From: Clostridia bacterium
GTDB taxonomy: Bacteria; Bacillota; Clostridia; TANB77; CAG-508
DNA length: 64,000 nt
Assembly (NCBI GenBank): GCA_017515985.1
Contig: JAFWDV010000012.1
Coordinates: 1 to 64,000 of the forward strand
Direction: 5' to 3'
Position numbers and translations under genes: made by a program. Numbering within the stretch: position 1 is the first letter of the stretch; every line of letters begins with the position of its first letter. Under the pieces are notes generated by a model. It searched no databases and was not told the DNA's origin. It saw nothing but the letters and a program-made list of their open reading frames with translations. This document shows, piece by piece, positions 44,901-53,918 of the stretch.

Positions 44901-45554
44901 CAAAAATCTGTTAATAGTATTAGAAATGAAATAAAAGATTTAGGCAGCATAAATGTTGATTCTATTGAAGAATATAAGAAAACAAAAGAGCGTTACGACT
45001 TTATGTGCGAGCAAAGATTAGACTTAGAGAACACAACTGCTAAATTAAGAAAGATGATTTCTGATATCACTGATACAATGAAAAAGCAGTTTATTGAGAA
45101 ATTTAGATTAATCAATAAAAATTTCAATGAAGTATTTGTTGAATTATTCGGTGGTGGTAAAGCGGAGTTGATTCTTGAAGATGAAGAAAACGTTCTTGAG
45201 TGTGGAATCGATATTAAAGCTCAGCCAACAGGAAAAAAATTACAAAACATGATGCTTCTTTCAGGTGGAGAGAAGGCATTTACAGCAATAGCATTGCTAT
45301 TTGCAATATTAAAAATAAATCCAGCACCTTTCTGTATACTTGACGAAATTGAGGCTGCTCTTGATGATGTAAATGTATACAGATATGCAGAGTATTTGAA
45401 GAAATTCTGTGAGGAAACACAATTCCTTGTTATTACTCATAGAAAAGGTACAATGGAAGTTGCAGATACTGTATATGGTGTAACGATGGAAGAAAATGGA
45501 ATAAGTAAGTTATTATCAATGAAACTTTCAGAAGGAAGAGCTGCTGCTGGATAA
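41988..45554 (+). CDS. smc: Chromosome partition protein SMC
   Basis: Product of 1188 residues, normal length. Walker A GPNGSGKSN (about 32-40) at the N-terminus, long coiled coil, a hinge domain near 510-660 (HGIIANLLSVDKEYEVAIEM), second coiled coil, and the C-terminal signature LSGGEKAFTAIALLFAI (about 1090-1106) with Walker B ILDEIEAALDD. SMC dimers with ScpA and ScpB load at the origin and fold the chromosome. No scp genes are in the window. Ribosome site GGTAGG lies before ATG 41988. Confidence 0.97.
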   Translation: MYLKRLELQGFKSFADKTVLEFKPGITAVIGPNGSGKSNISDSIRWVLGEQSMKSLRGAKSEDIIFAGTQNRKSLGFAEASIVIDNSDGELPVEYAEVTVTRKIFRSGETGYYINKVPCRLKDILELFMDTGIGKDGYSIIGQGKIDEILSNKSEDRRHIFEEAAGIVKYRARKTESEKKLEQTKLNLLRINDILVEIESGLEPLRIQSEKAKRFLELHEELKDIEVGLFIYNIDSYKEKLEQIVEDLKVIEDQKDAENDKLTKIQTDKINLKNLVDELTAEIEKCQNIGFESTNQIEKINSEIGISNEKILNNNENSERLKNEIEESKQRVKDLEEEKENKTKKKDSLFSNKEKFEKELKEKEAELKKLTDNLSSKELEIEGKKQIIEKNTELKYENNIKISTLEANYENLEKRQKSLKNEISDTISELDGARNKKQDISKEFAKIEKEKSNLTNEIQENANKKDEIEAKIKDFDEQIEKITYDLRMKDSRQKFLIETEKEKEGYAKAVKSLLNDCEKSDALNKGVHGIIANLLSVDKEYEVAIEMALGGILQNIVTDDEDTAKKLVKHLRDNNLGRASFLPITSVKPNRIDKIKGKFPGVIGVAAELVKYDKKYENIVYNLLGRTVIVDNMDTGVALAKENKYGFRIVTVGGDIINSTGAITGGSIAQKTVNILGRSREIEALTKDISDLKKKQEKIIASKEEYQNSISDFVEKSKNLDQKMLEFNIVYATEKQKLVSIEESVLKLEALLNKQRDEDKKINVQKEEITNEKEEIYSNVKQLEKEIDELSVVIAEFAEKNSENQKYIDDLNFDITNLKISVSSFDESGASIDEIIERIDKDISNFEESIKVKKSQIEDLKEESKQLEENIKNLNGQIDEIKNNVSVSAEKIDSLKSDRIAKNQELDLMEGKITDQFNLLEELKANIVKIDVKKTKLEQDIEQIMNNLWDEYELTPNTATDYKKVENVQTTQKSVNSIRNEIKDLGSINVDSIEEYKKTKERYDFMCEQRLDLENTTAKLRKMISDITDTMKKQFIEKFRLINKNFNEVFVELFGGGKAELILEDEENVLECGIDIKAQPTGKKLQNMMLLSGGEKAFTAIALLFAILKINPAPFCILDEIEAALDDVNVYRYAEYLKKFCEETQFLVITHRKGTMEVADTVYGVTMEENGISKLLSMKLSEGRAAAG

Positions 45555-45576
45555 AAATTGTTAACGAAGAAATTCT

Positions 45577-45623
45577 GGGGACGGAGGAAAAAATTTCTAT
45601 TGCAGAAATTTTTCCACCGTCCC
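45577..45623. repeat. Long imperfect palindrome with GGGGACGG ends (REP-like)
   Basis: Left arm 45577-45598 and right arm 45604-45623 pair over about 20 bp with one mismatch and one bulge; loop 5 nt (ATTGC). The GGGGACGG ... CCGTCCC ends are a sequence type seen in dispersed palindromic repeats of many bacteria, some moved by REP-associated tyrosine transposases. It also could end smc transcription. Only one copy is in the window. Confidence 0.65.
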
Positions 45624-45650
45624 TAAAATTTCCTTTAAACAGCTCAATAT

Positions 45651-45695
45651 ATTACAAATATATTACAAAAAGATTACAATTATTACAAAAAATGC
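45651..45695 (+). repeat. Four short ATTACAAA-like direct repeats before the surface-protein promoter
   Basis: ATTACAAA or ATTACAAT occurs four times (about 45651, 45662, 45673 and 45682) with spacings near 10-11 bp, so the repeats lie on one side of the helix. They sit about 20-65 bp before the -35 box and could bind a regulator. Confidence 0.4.
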
Positions 45696-45715
45696 AAAAA
45701 ATATGAGCATATTCC

Positions 45716-45744
45716 TTGAAATCCGTAGTATCTTATGATATAAT
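45716..45744 (+). promoter_or_regulatory. Promoter of the thioester surface protein
   Basis: TTGAAA (45716-45721) and TATAAT (45739-45744) with 17-bp spacing. Confidence 0.7.
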
Positions 45745-45805
45745 AGTAGACAGTTTTGTAACGGAATAATTTAGTTGCAAAGAAAGAAAGGAAGGATCGT
45801 TGAAT

Positions 45806-48800
45806 ATGGGAAAAATGAAAATGATGGCATTTTTTAAGAACCCAATCGTTAGAAACGCATTTATAGTATTAACAACAATCGTAATTGTTGCTAGTATAAT
45901 ATGTGTACCAATTACAAAGGCTAGTACACAAATTAAAGTAGCGTTCAGAGCAAGTTCAATGGGTGTTACAGCTGGAACAAGAGATATTGAAATTCCAGAG
46001 CTAGCTCCAGGACAAGGGGAACAAGCAACAAAAGCAAAAAAATATACAAGTATATTCTGTATAGATGAGGGAAGAAAATTAAGTTACGAGGAATATACAA
46101 GTGAAATAAATGTATATAACAATGAAGAAAGTAACAAATATTTTACAAATTATGGGTCAGCATTATGGCTATTTGACAATATGTATTTAGCTAATGGTGG
46201 CAACAAAGATATAGCTTTAGACTATTTATCTGAACTTGTAACTTCACCAGATGTTGCTAAGAATTTCACATCATATGGAAATATTAGCGCAAATGATATT
46301 AAATCATTAAACAAAACAGTTGGTGGAAAGAAAGATAAATATGGAAACACTCTATGTAGAAATTTCATAGAAGTAGTTGAGCAATTAGTATTATGGAATT
46401 ACACAAATAATACAGGAAATGTTAATCCAGATACTTTAGTTAATGGAGGATTTTCTGGTAAAAACATCACAAGCGAAGATCAAAATAAAGCAAAATATTT
46501 ATATCATGCTTTAAAATATCTTGCTGATAAAAATTCTAATTACAAGTCTAATGGATCAGTTTCAAACGTTATTTCATTAGATTCTAGTAAAGCTGCAATA
46601 AATATCAAAGAAAACAAAGTAGGACCATATGTATTAAAAGCTAATGGTGTTACATTGAATATAAATGATGAATATAAGTCTAAGATTCATGCTACAGTTA
46701 CAAAAACAGATGGTTCAACACAAGAATTAAATAGTAGCAAAATAATTGAAGAAAATGGTAAATTCTACATTGATATTAGTGGATGTGGACAAATCACAAA
46801 ATCAAACTTAAAGATTGATGATATATATACAGGAACAAAAACAACTGTAGAAGTATTAACAAGTGGAAAAACACAAAACTTAGTTAATGTTAGAAAAAGT
46901 GCAAGTACAAAACCTTTATCTGATGAAAAAACAGTTTCTTATTCAGGAAAATATAATGTTAGATTAATAAAGACAAAAGCTGATGGAAGTACTGTTATAA
47001 CAAATAATCCTGCTGTATTTACTATAAAAGGTGCAGTAGATAAAGAAGAAGTAAAAACTAGTATGGATGGTATTTTAAATGTTGCTGTAGATCAACCAAT
47101 TACATCTGCAACAGCTACAGATAGATATACTATTGTTGAAGACGAAGCACCAGAAGGATTTACAAAATATGATGGAACTATTACACTTAACGTTAAGTTC
47201 AAATTAGAGGGAACAACTTTCTTATTAGACAAAGAAAATACTAAAATAAGTGCTGATGGAAAGAATGGTAAAGTTACACTAAACTTCCAAAGAGAAAACA
47301 CAATTGAGATTTATGTACCAAATACAGAGCAAAAACGTGAAGTTCCAGAATTCGACTTATCATTAAGAAAATATATTTCTAAAGTTGATGGAAAAGCAGT
47401 TGAAGAAAGCAGAGAGCCAGTAATTGATGCTGAATCTAAGACTATATTAGATCAATATAAAACTGCTGCTTATCATCATACAAAGAAAGCTTTAAAAGTT
47501 AAAGTTGGAAGCGAAGTTGAATATACAATAAGAATTTATAATGAAGGTAAAATCGACGGATATGCAAAAGAAATTACAGATTATTTACCAGCTGGATTAT
47601 CTTTTGTAAAATTAGCTGATGAATCTTCAAGCGTTTATACAACAGACGCAAAGGCTGATAGCAAAAAAATAGTAATCAAATATACAGGTCATGAACTTGT
47701 AAAAGCTGATTCTATTGGTAGAATTTTAAATAAAGATACAGATTGTGTATATCAAGAAGTTAAGATGATATGCAAAGTTAATGATGGATATACAGGATAT
47801 ATCACTAACAGAGCAGAAATTACAAACTATGGATATAGAGATAATGCAGATGGTTCTTGGAAAGAAGCTAAAGCTATCGGTGATTCTGATAGAGATTCTG
47901 TTCAAAATACTATAAGCAATGCATTAGGACTAGATACATGGTATGAAAGAGCTAAGACATACACTTATACAGATAATGGTATTACTAAAACAATAGCAAA
48001 CTATTATCCTGGTGTACAAGATGATGATGACTTTGAAACTGTTGAAGTTGAAAAGGAAAAAATCTTTGACTTAGCTTTAAGAAAATTCATTACAAATGTT
48101 AATGGAGAAGAAATAACATCAAGAATACCACAAGTAACAATAACAGACGATTTCAAATCTGGAAAAGATACAGATGCTGTTTATACACATCCAAAAGATC
48201 CAGTTAGTGTTGAAACTAACGATATAGTTACATATACAATAAGAGTATATAATGAAGGAAATGAAGATGGATATGCATCAAAGATAATGGATGATATTCC
48301 AGACGGATTAGAGTTCTTACCAGATAATAAAATAAATACAGATAATGCATGGAAAATGTATGCTGAAACATCAAATAAAGATGCAGAAGGTGCTATTACA
48401 TATAATAAGAAAGTATATGCTCCAACAACTGATGCATCAAAAGCTGATTTAATTGTTTCTGATTATTTAAAAGATCAATTAATTAAAGGTTATGATGCTA
48501 AAACAATGAATACATTTGATTTCAAAGATGTTAAAGTTGCATTCAAAGTTGTTGAACCAAATAGTTCAGATAGAGTAATAACAAACTATGCACAAATCAC
48601 AGAGCATAAAGATTCTAACAAAGATAGCTCTGTAACAGATAGAGATTCTACTCCAAACGAGTGGATTGATGAAGATGATGATCAAGATGAAGAAAAAATC
48701 AAATTACAAGATAAAATATTTGATTTATCATTAAGAAAATTCATCACAAATATTGATGGTAAAGAAATTACATCAAGAATTCCAAAGGTAACATTAACTG

Positions 48801-50668
48801 ATGATTTCAAATCAGGAAAAGTAACAACAGCTACATATGAACATCCAAAGGATCCATTAGATGTAGTTACTGGAAATATTGTTACATATACAATTAGAGT
48901 ATACAATGAAGGTGAAGAGTCAGGATATGCATCAAAGATAATGGATGATATTCCAGATGGACTTGAATATATACCAGCAGAATTTGATAAAGACGGAAAA
49001 CCAGTTAATACAAATGCTGAGTATAGATGGGTTGCATTCAAGGAGTTAAAACAAGGTGAAGTTGCAATTCCAGATAAAACAATTAAGTACAATAACAAAA
49101 ATTACATCGAAACTACTGATGTAAAAAATGCTGATTTAATCGTTACAAATTATTTAAAAGACGAATTAATAAAAGCATATGATGCTAAAACAATGGATAC
49201 ATTAGATTATAGAGATGTAAAAGTTGCATTCAAAGTTGTTGAACCAAATAACTCAGATAGAATCATAACAAACTATGCACAAATCACAGAGCATAAAGAT
49301 TCTAACAAGAGCACATCTGTAACAGATAGAGATTCAACACCAAATGAATGGATTGAAAAAGATGATGATCAAGACATTGAACACATCAAATTACAAGATA
49401 AAGATTTCGATTTAGCTTTAAGAAAATTCATTACAAACGTTAATGGAAAAGAAATCACATCAAGAATACCTGAAGTTAAATTAACTGATGATTTCAAATC
49501 AGGAAAAGTAACAACAGCTACATATGAGCATCCAAAGGATCCAGTAGATGTTGTAAGCGGAAACATCGTTACATATACAATTAGAGTATATAACGAAGGT
49601 GAAGTTGATGGATACGCTTCAAAGGTAATGGATGATATTCCAGAAGGATTAGAATTCTTACCAACAAACGAAACAAATACTGAATATGCATGGAAGATGT
49701 ATGCAGAAACATCAAATGCTAATGTAGAAGGTGCAATTACATATAATAAAAAAGTATATGCCCCAACAACAGATGCATCAAAAGCTGATTTAATTATTAC
49801 TGATTATTTAAAAGATCAATTAATAAAAGCATATGATGCAAACACAATGGAAACATTAGACTTTAAAGATGTAAAAGTAGCATTTAAAGTTATAGAACCA
49901 GATACTTCTGATAGAATTATAGTAAACTATGCACAAATCACAGAGCATAAGGATTCTAACGGAAACACTGTAATTGATAGAGATTCAACACCAAACGAGT
50001 GGAATGATGGAGAAGATGATCAAGATGTTGAAAAAATCAGATTAAGATACTTCGATTTATCACTAAGAAAATGGGTTACTGAAGCTATTATTACAGAAAA
50101 TGGTAAAACTCAAATCGTAGAAACAGGTCATAAAGCAGAAGACGATCCAGAAGATATTGTTAAGGTTGACCTAAAGAAGAGCAAGTTAAGTGATGTAACA
50201 GTTAAATTTAGATATTCTATAAGAGTAACTAACGAAGGTGAACTTGCAGGATATGCTAAAGAAGTTTCTGATTACATTCCAGAAGGATTAGTATTTGATG
50301 CTAACGACAACCCAGGTTGGACACAAAAAGATGAAAATACTGTTACAACTGATGCTTTAGCAAATATATTATTAAATCCAGGTGAAAGTACAGAAGTTAC
50401 AATAGTATTAACATGGGTTAACAGTGAAACTAACATGGGAGTTAAAACAAATACTGCTGAAATAAGCCAAGACTATAACGATTATGGTGCAGAAGATATT
50501 GATTCAACTCCAGGAAATAAAGTTCCTGATGAAGATGATATAGACATTGCTCCAGTAATGTTATCAGTTAAAACTGGATCTGCAATAATAGGATTCGTAA
50601 CATTAGCTGTTGGATTCCTAGCTATTATAGGTACAGGTGTATATACAATTAAAAGACGTATTGTATAA
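45806..50668 (+). CDS. Large cell-surface protein with thioester domain, SpaA-like domain and DUF11 repeats
   Basis: Product of 1620 residues. Signal segment (about 15-38), then a domain starting near 70 with SIFCIDEGRK and later VVEQLVLWNYTNN; Cys and Gln in such positions form the internal thioester of TQXA-type adhesins. A SpaA-like module follows (about 390-500: KYNVRLIKTKADGSTV, EDEAPEGFTKYDG). Five DUF11-type modules begin with FDLSLRKY/FDLALRKF and hold YTIRVYNEG. The C-terminus has one membrane segment (IIGFVTLAVGFLAIIGTGVY) and KRR; before it is SVKTGS, not a full LPxTG. It is probably held by the membrane, with adhesion as the inferred role. Start ATG 45806 follows AAGGAAGGA; an upstream TTG is too close to that site. 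Confidence 0.88.
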   Translation: MGKMKMMAFFKNPIVRNAFIVLTTIVIVASIICVPITKASTQIKVAFRASSMGVTAGTRDIEIPELAPGQGEQATKAKKYTSIFCIDEGRKLSYEEYTSEINVYNNEESNKYFTNYGSALWLFDNMYLANGGNKDIALDYLSELVTSPDVAKNFTSYGNISANDIKSLNKTVGGKKDKYGNTLCRNFIEVVEQLVLWNYTNNTGNVNPDTLVNGGFSGKNITSEDQNKAKYLYHALKYLADKNSNYKSNGSVSNVISLDSSKAAINIKENKVGPYVLKANGVTLNINDEYKSKIHATVTKTDGSTQELNSSKIIEENGKFYIDISGCGQITKSNLKIDDIYTGTKTTVEVLTSGKTQNLVNVRKSASTKPLSDEKTVSYSGKYNVRLIKTKADGSTVITNNPAVFTIKGAVDKEEVKTSMDGILNVAVDQPITSATATDRYTIVEDEAPEGFTKYDGTITLNVKFKLEGTTFLLDKENTKISADGKNGKVTLNFQRENTIEIYVPNTEQKREVPEFDLSLRKYISKVDGKAVEESREPVIDAESKTILDQYKTAAYHHTKKALKVKVGSEVEYTIRIYNEGKIDGYAKEITDYLPAGLSFVKLADESSSVYTTDAKADSKKIVIKYTGHELVKADSIGRILNKDTDCVYQEVKMICKVNDGYTGYITNRAEITNYGYRDNADGSWKEAKAIGDSDRDSVQNTISNALGLDTWYERAKTYTYTDNGITKTIANYYPGVQDDDDFETVEVEKEKIFDLALRKFITNVNGEEITSRIPQVTITDDFKSGKDTDAVYTHPKDPVSVETNDIVTYTIRVYNEGNEDGYASKIMDDIPDGLEFLPDNKINTDNAWKMYAETSNKDAEGAITYNKKVYAPTTDASKADLIVSDYLKDQLIKGYDAKTMNTFDFKDVKVAFKVVEPNSSDRVITNYAQITEHKDSNKDSSVTDRDSTPNEWIDEDDDQDEEKIKLQDKIFDLSLRKFITNIDGKEITSRIPKVTLTDDFKSGKVTTATYEHPKDPLDVVTGNIVTYTIRVYNEGEESGYASKIMDDIPDGLEYIPAEFDKDGKPVNTNAEYRWVAFKELKQGEVAIPDKTIKYNNKNYIETTDVKNADLIVTNYLKDELIKAYDAKTMDTLDYRDVKVAFKVVEPNNSDRIITNYAQITEHKDSNKSTSVTDRDSTPNEWIEKDDDQDIEHIKLQDKDFDLALRKFITNVNGKEITSRIPEVKLTDDFKSGKVTTATYEHPKDPVDVVSGNIVTYTIRVYNEGEVDGYASKVMDDIPEGLEFLPTNETNTEYAWKMYAETSNANVEGAITYNKKVYAPTTDASKADLIITDYLKDQLIKAYDANTMETLDFKDVKVAFKVIEPDTSDRIIVNYAQITEHKDSNGNTVIDRDSTPNEWNDGEDDQDVEKIRLRYFDLSLRKWVTEAIITENGKTQIVETGHKAEDDPEDIVKVDLKKSKLSDVTVKFRYSIRVTNEGELAGYAKEVSDYIPEGLVFDANDNPGWTQKDENTVTTDALANILLNPGESTEVTIVLTWVNSETNMGVKTNTAEISQDYNDYGAEDIDSTPGNKVPDEDDIDIAPVMLSVKTGSAIIGFVTLAVGFLAIIGTGVYTIKRRIV
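48061..50045 (+). repeat. Three near-identical DUF11-module repeats inside the surface gene
   Basis: Modules begin near 48061, 48715 and 49402 and are about 640-690 bp long. Many stretches of 20-40 bases are identical between them (for example around 48580, 49240 and 49935), showing recent duplication or gene conversion. Copy number could change by recombination. Confidence 0.8.
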
Positions 50669-50681
50669 TTATAAATAAAAG

Positions 50682-50715
50682 AGATTCTGAATTTAATTTC
50701 AGAATCTTTTTTTGA
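50682..50715 (+). terminator. Rho-independent terminator
   Basis: Perfect 10-bp stem AGATTCTGAA with TTCAGAATCT, a 6-nt loop and a run of T. Confidence 0.93.
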
Positions 50716-50745
50716 TAAATAATTAAACAAATGTTCGAAAATATA

Positions 50746-50775
50746 TTGACTTTTATTATTAGTATATGATATAAA
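50746..50775 (+). promoter_or_regulatory. Promoter of the YhaO/YhaN-like pair
   Basis: TTGACT (50746-50751) and TATAAA (50770-50775), spacing 18 bp, 25 bp before the start. Confidence 0.6.
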
Positions 50776-50799
50776 ATTTACATGAAAAGAGGTTTTATT

Positions 50800-51870
50800 A
50801 TGAAGTTTGTACATATAGCTGATATGCATTTTGATACGTCATTTTCACAGATAAATGATAATGAATTGGGTAGCATTAGAAGGTTAGAACAGAGAAAAAT
50901 ATTAAAGAAAATTGTAGATTATATAAAAGAAAAACATGTGGATTATTTGTTTATTGCGGGAGATTTCTATGAGCAAAAGTTTATAAAAGAAAGCACTATC
51001 GATTATATAAATGGTCTTTTTAGAGAAATAATGGATACCAAAATTTTTATTACCCCAGGTAACCATGATCCACTAATTAAAAATTCTTTTTATTATAAAT
51101 ATGCGTGGAGCCCAAATGTTCATATATTTAATTCAAAACTTTCGTATGTTGATGATGGAAATGTTCGAATATATGGTTATGGTTTTGATGATTTTTATTA
51201 CACAAATTCAGAGTTAAATAGTTTTGAATTAACAGATAAAGATAAAATAAACATTTTAATCACACACGGTACGTTAAATGGAACAGATAACGTGGAAAGA
51301 CAGTATAATGCAATTTCAAGAAATGAATTGGAAAGAGCAGGGTTTGATTATGTTGCATTAGGTCACATACACAAAAAGAATTATACTATGACAGAAAAAA
51401 TAGTATATCCTGGATCTCCTATGTCAATGGGATTTGATGAACCTGGCGAGCACGGAATGGTTGTTGGTGAGTTTGATGGAAAAAGCTTGAGTACAGAGTT
51501 TGTAAGGCTTGATGAAGCGGAGTTTAAGATAATTGATCTGGATGTATCTAACTGTAGCTCTTTAGAGGATTTATCAAATGAATTAAATATGCTTAATTTA
51601 AATGAGTCTAATTTTTATGAAATATGCTTGGTTGGAAGACGTAGATTTGAGCTTGATTTATATATACTTAAGAAGTCAATATTTGTAAGAAATATAATTA
51701 AATTAAAGGATAAGACGAAGTTAGACTACGATTTAGAGGAAATGTCTAAAGAGCATACTATGAAGGGTCTATTTGCTCAGGAAATATTAAATAGATTAAG
51801 TAATGAAAACTATGATAAAGAGATTGTAGAAAAAGCTTTAGAAATAGGCCTTGAAATCTTAGAAAAATAA
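50800..51870 (+). CDS. SbcD/YhaO-like metallophosphoesterase (DNA repair exonuclease)
   Basis: Product of 356 residues. Calcineurin-like phosphoesterase motifs are clear: HIADMHFD (5-12), AGDFYE (about 55-60), TPGNHDPL (about 85-92), THGTLNG and LGHIHKK (about 189-195). It is the nuclease partner of the next gene, as Mre11 is to Rad50 or YhaO to YhaN, and likely trims DNA ends with Mn ions. Start ATG 50800 has AAGAGG before it; an upstream in-frame ATG (50782) has none. The pair is 20 bp apart. Confidence 0.88.
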   Translation: MKFVHIADMHFDTSFSQINDNELGSIRRLEQRKILKKIVDYIKEKHVDYLFIAGDFYEQKFIKESTIDYINGLFREIMDTKIFITPGNHDPLIKNSFYYKYAWSPNVHIFNSKLSYVDDGNVRIYGYGFDDFYYTNSELNSFELTDKDKINILITHGTLNGTDNVERQYNAISRNELERAGFDYVALGHIHKKNYTMTEKIVYPGSPMSMGFDEPGEHGMVVGEFDGKSLSTEFVRLDEAEFKIIDLDVSNCSSLEDLSNELNMLNLNESNFYEICLVGRRRFELDLYILKKSIFVRNIIKLKDKTKLDYDLEEMSKEHTMKGLFAQEILNRLSNENYDKEIVEKALEIGLEILEK

Positions 51871-51890
51871 ATATTAGGAAGGTGTAATAC

Positions 51891-53822
51891 TTGAAGATAA
51901 ATAGATTAAAAATAAATTCTTATGGAAATTTAAAAAATAAGGATATCGAGTTCAAAGATGGAATAAATCTTGTTTATGGTGAGAATGAGAAAGGAAAGTC
52001 AACTTTACTAAATTGTATAGTTAATATGCTATATGGAACATCAAAAAATAAAAAAGGAAGAGATATATCTGATTATGATAAGTATAAACCATGGGATACA
52101 GAAGAATTCTCCGGAAAAATGAATTATACGCTTGAAAATGGTGATAGTTTTGAAATATATAGAGAATTTGGAAAGAAAAATCCTAAAATATATAATCAAG
52201 ATATGGAAGACGTAAGTAAAGAATATTCAATAGATAAAAGCTCTGGAAGTCAATTCTTTTTTGAACAAACTGGTATAGACGAGCAAACTTTTACTTCAAC
52301 TGTTGTTTCATTCCAAAATGAGATTGAATTAGATGGTCAGCAGCAAAATGTATTATTACAAAAGATTGCCAATAGTTCAACAACTGGAAGTGAAAATGTA
52401 TCTTATAAAAAGGCTATGGATAAATTATACAAAAAACAATTAGATGAAATTGGAACAAACAGAAGCCAAGGAAAACCAATTAATATAGTTGTGAATGAAA
52501 TAAACAGATTAAATGAAATTGAGCAATCGCTAAAACCATATGAAAACTATAAGTACGAATTAGAGGGAAAAAGATATAAAAACGAAGAAGAGCTTGAAAG
52601 TATAAAGTTTAAGAATGACTTTCTAAACAAATTAAACAATTTAAATCAAGAATATAATGTTGAAAATCAAAAATTAAAATATAGTGAAAGAAAAATTGAT
52701 GATATTGAGCAAAAAATTCAAGATTTGATGCAAGATAGAGATGAAAAGAAAGAAGGGCTTAAGACCTTAAAGAAGACCGACAAGGAAAAAGCAAACTTAT
52801 TACCATATTATATTGGAATTATTGTGTGCATTATTATTGCAATCCTTATATTTGTTATTGTTAGCAATTTAAAGGCCATTGCTGCAGTGCCGTTAATTAT
52901 AGCAGTAATAATAGCAGGTCTTATGTATAATAAAAGCAAAAAAATAAAAAAGAAAAATCGATTTAATGCTGATAAATATGCTGAAATTGCTACGCACAAT
53001 AAGGATTTAGAAAGAAAAATATATGAGATGAATGCGCAAATAGAGCTTTTAGAAAAGAATAAAAATGAGCTTATAAATGAAGCTGAGGGAATAAAAAATG
53101 AAGGCTTAATAAATCTTAAAAGGAAAAAAGAGTCTTTGAAAGAATCATATAATGGCAGAATAAGTGAATCTACAATGTCTTATTATTTAAACGAAAATGA
53201 TTTATCTAAAGAAATGAATGATAACTTAAATATGATGAACGAAAAGAATATGGAAATTCATAGATTAAGTCTTGACAAAGAAAATATACTTCCAAAGTTA
53301 GATGAGCTTGTTGAAAATGAAGAAAAAATGTCTGCATTAAAAGAAGAATACGAATCACTTGTGAAAAAGAATGATGCTATGAATATGGTAAGAGAAATCA
53401 TTGAAGAAGCACATCAAAAGATGAAAAATGAGGTTACACCAGGATTTACGCAAAATTTATCTAAAAATTTTGCATTTGTTACATCTAATAAATATAACAA
53501 TGTTATTATAAATGAGGATGAAGGCATATTAATAGAGCTACCAAATGGAGACTACAAAAATGCAAATTTAATGAGTAAAGGTACAATACAGCAATTGTAT
53601 TTGGCATTTAGATTATCGCTTATTGATGATATATCTAAAGAGCCTATGCCAATTGTATTTGATGAAATCTTTGCTTATGCTGATGATAAAAGATTAAAGG
53701 ATATGATTGAAAAAATTGAAGAGTTTTCAAAGCAACATCAAGTAATATTATTCACGTGTACTAGCAGAGAAGATCAAATAATGAATGCTATGAATATAAA
53801 TTATAATAGAGTTAGTTTATAA
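51891..53822 (+). CDS. YhaN-like AAA ATPase with two central membrane segments
   Basis: Product of 643 residues from a TTG start with GGAAGG before it. Walker A GENEKGKST (about 31-39) in an SMC/Rad50-type N-terminus, a coiled coil, two membrane segments side by side (IGIIVCIIIAILIFVIVSNL and IAAVPLIIAVIIAGLMY, about 305-345), a second coiled coil and the C-terminal LMSKGTIQQLYLAFRLSLID signature with Walker B PIVFDEIFAYADD. The YhaN group has just this inserted membrane hairpin. It probably drives and positions the nuclease of the gene before it at the membrane. Shorter than many Rad50-like proteins. Confidence 0.85.
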   Translation: MKINRLKINSYGNLKNKDIEFKDGINLVYGENEKGKSTLLNCIVNMLYGTSKNKKGRDISDYDKYKPWDTEEFSGKMNYTLENGDSFEIYREFGKKNPKIYNQDMEDVSKEYSIDKSSGSQFFFEQTGIDEQTFTSTVVSFQNEIELDGQQQNVLLQKIANSSTTGSENVSYKKAMDKLYKKQLDEIGTNRSQGKPINIVVNEINRLNEIEQSLKPYENYKYELEGKRYKNEEELESIKFKNDFLNKLNNLNQEYNVENQKLKYSERKIDDIEQKIQDLMQDRDEKKEGLKTLKKTDKEKANLLPYYIGIIVCIIIAILIFVIVSNLKAIAAVPLIIAVIIAGLMYNKSKKIKKKNRFNADKYAEIATHNKDLERKIYEMNAQIELLEKNKNELINEAEGIKNEGLINLKRKKESLKESYNGRISESTMSYYLNENDLSKEMNDNLNMMNEKNMEIHRLSLDKENILPKLDELVENEEKMSALKEEYESLVKKNDAMNMVREIIEEAHQKMKNEVTPGFTQNLSKNFAFVTSNKYNNVIINEDEGILIELPNGDYKNANLMSKGTIQQLYLAFRLSLIDDISKEPMPIVFDEIFAYADDKRLKDMIEKIEEFSKQHQVILFTCTSREDQIMNAMNINYNRVSL

Positions 53823-53847
53823 ATTTATACAAATAAGTCAAAAAACA

Positions 53848-53876
53848 TTGAATTTTCGGCTATTTTATGATATAAT
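53848..53876 (+). promoter_or_regulatory. Promoter of the MPxTG protein gene
   Basis: TTGAAT (53848-53853) and TATAAT (53871-53876) with 17-bp spacing. Confidence 0.65.
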
Positions 53877-53918
53877 CGTACGCATATCAAGGATGTAAAA
53901 TTTAAAGGAGAGATTTTT

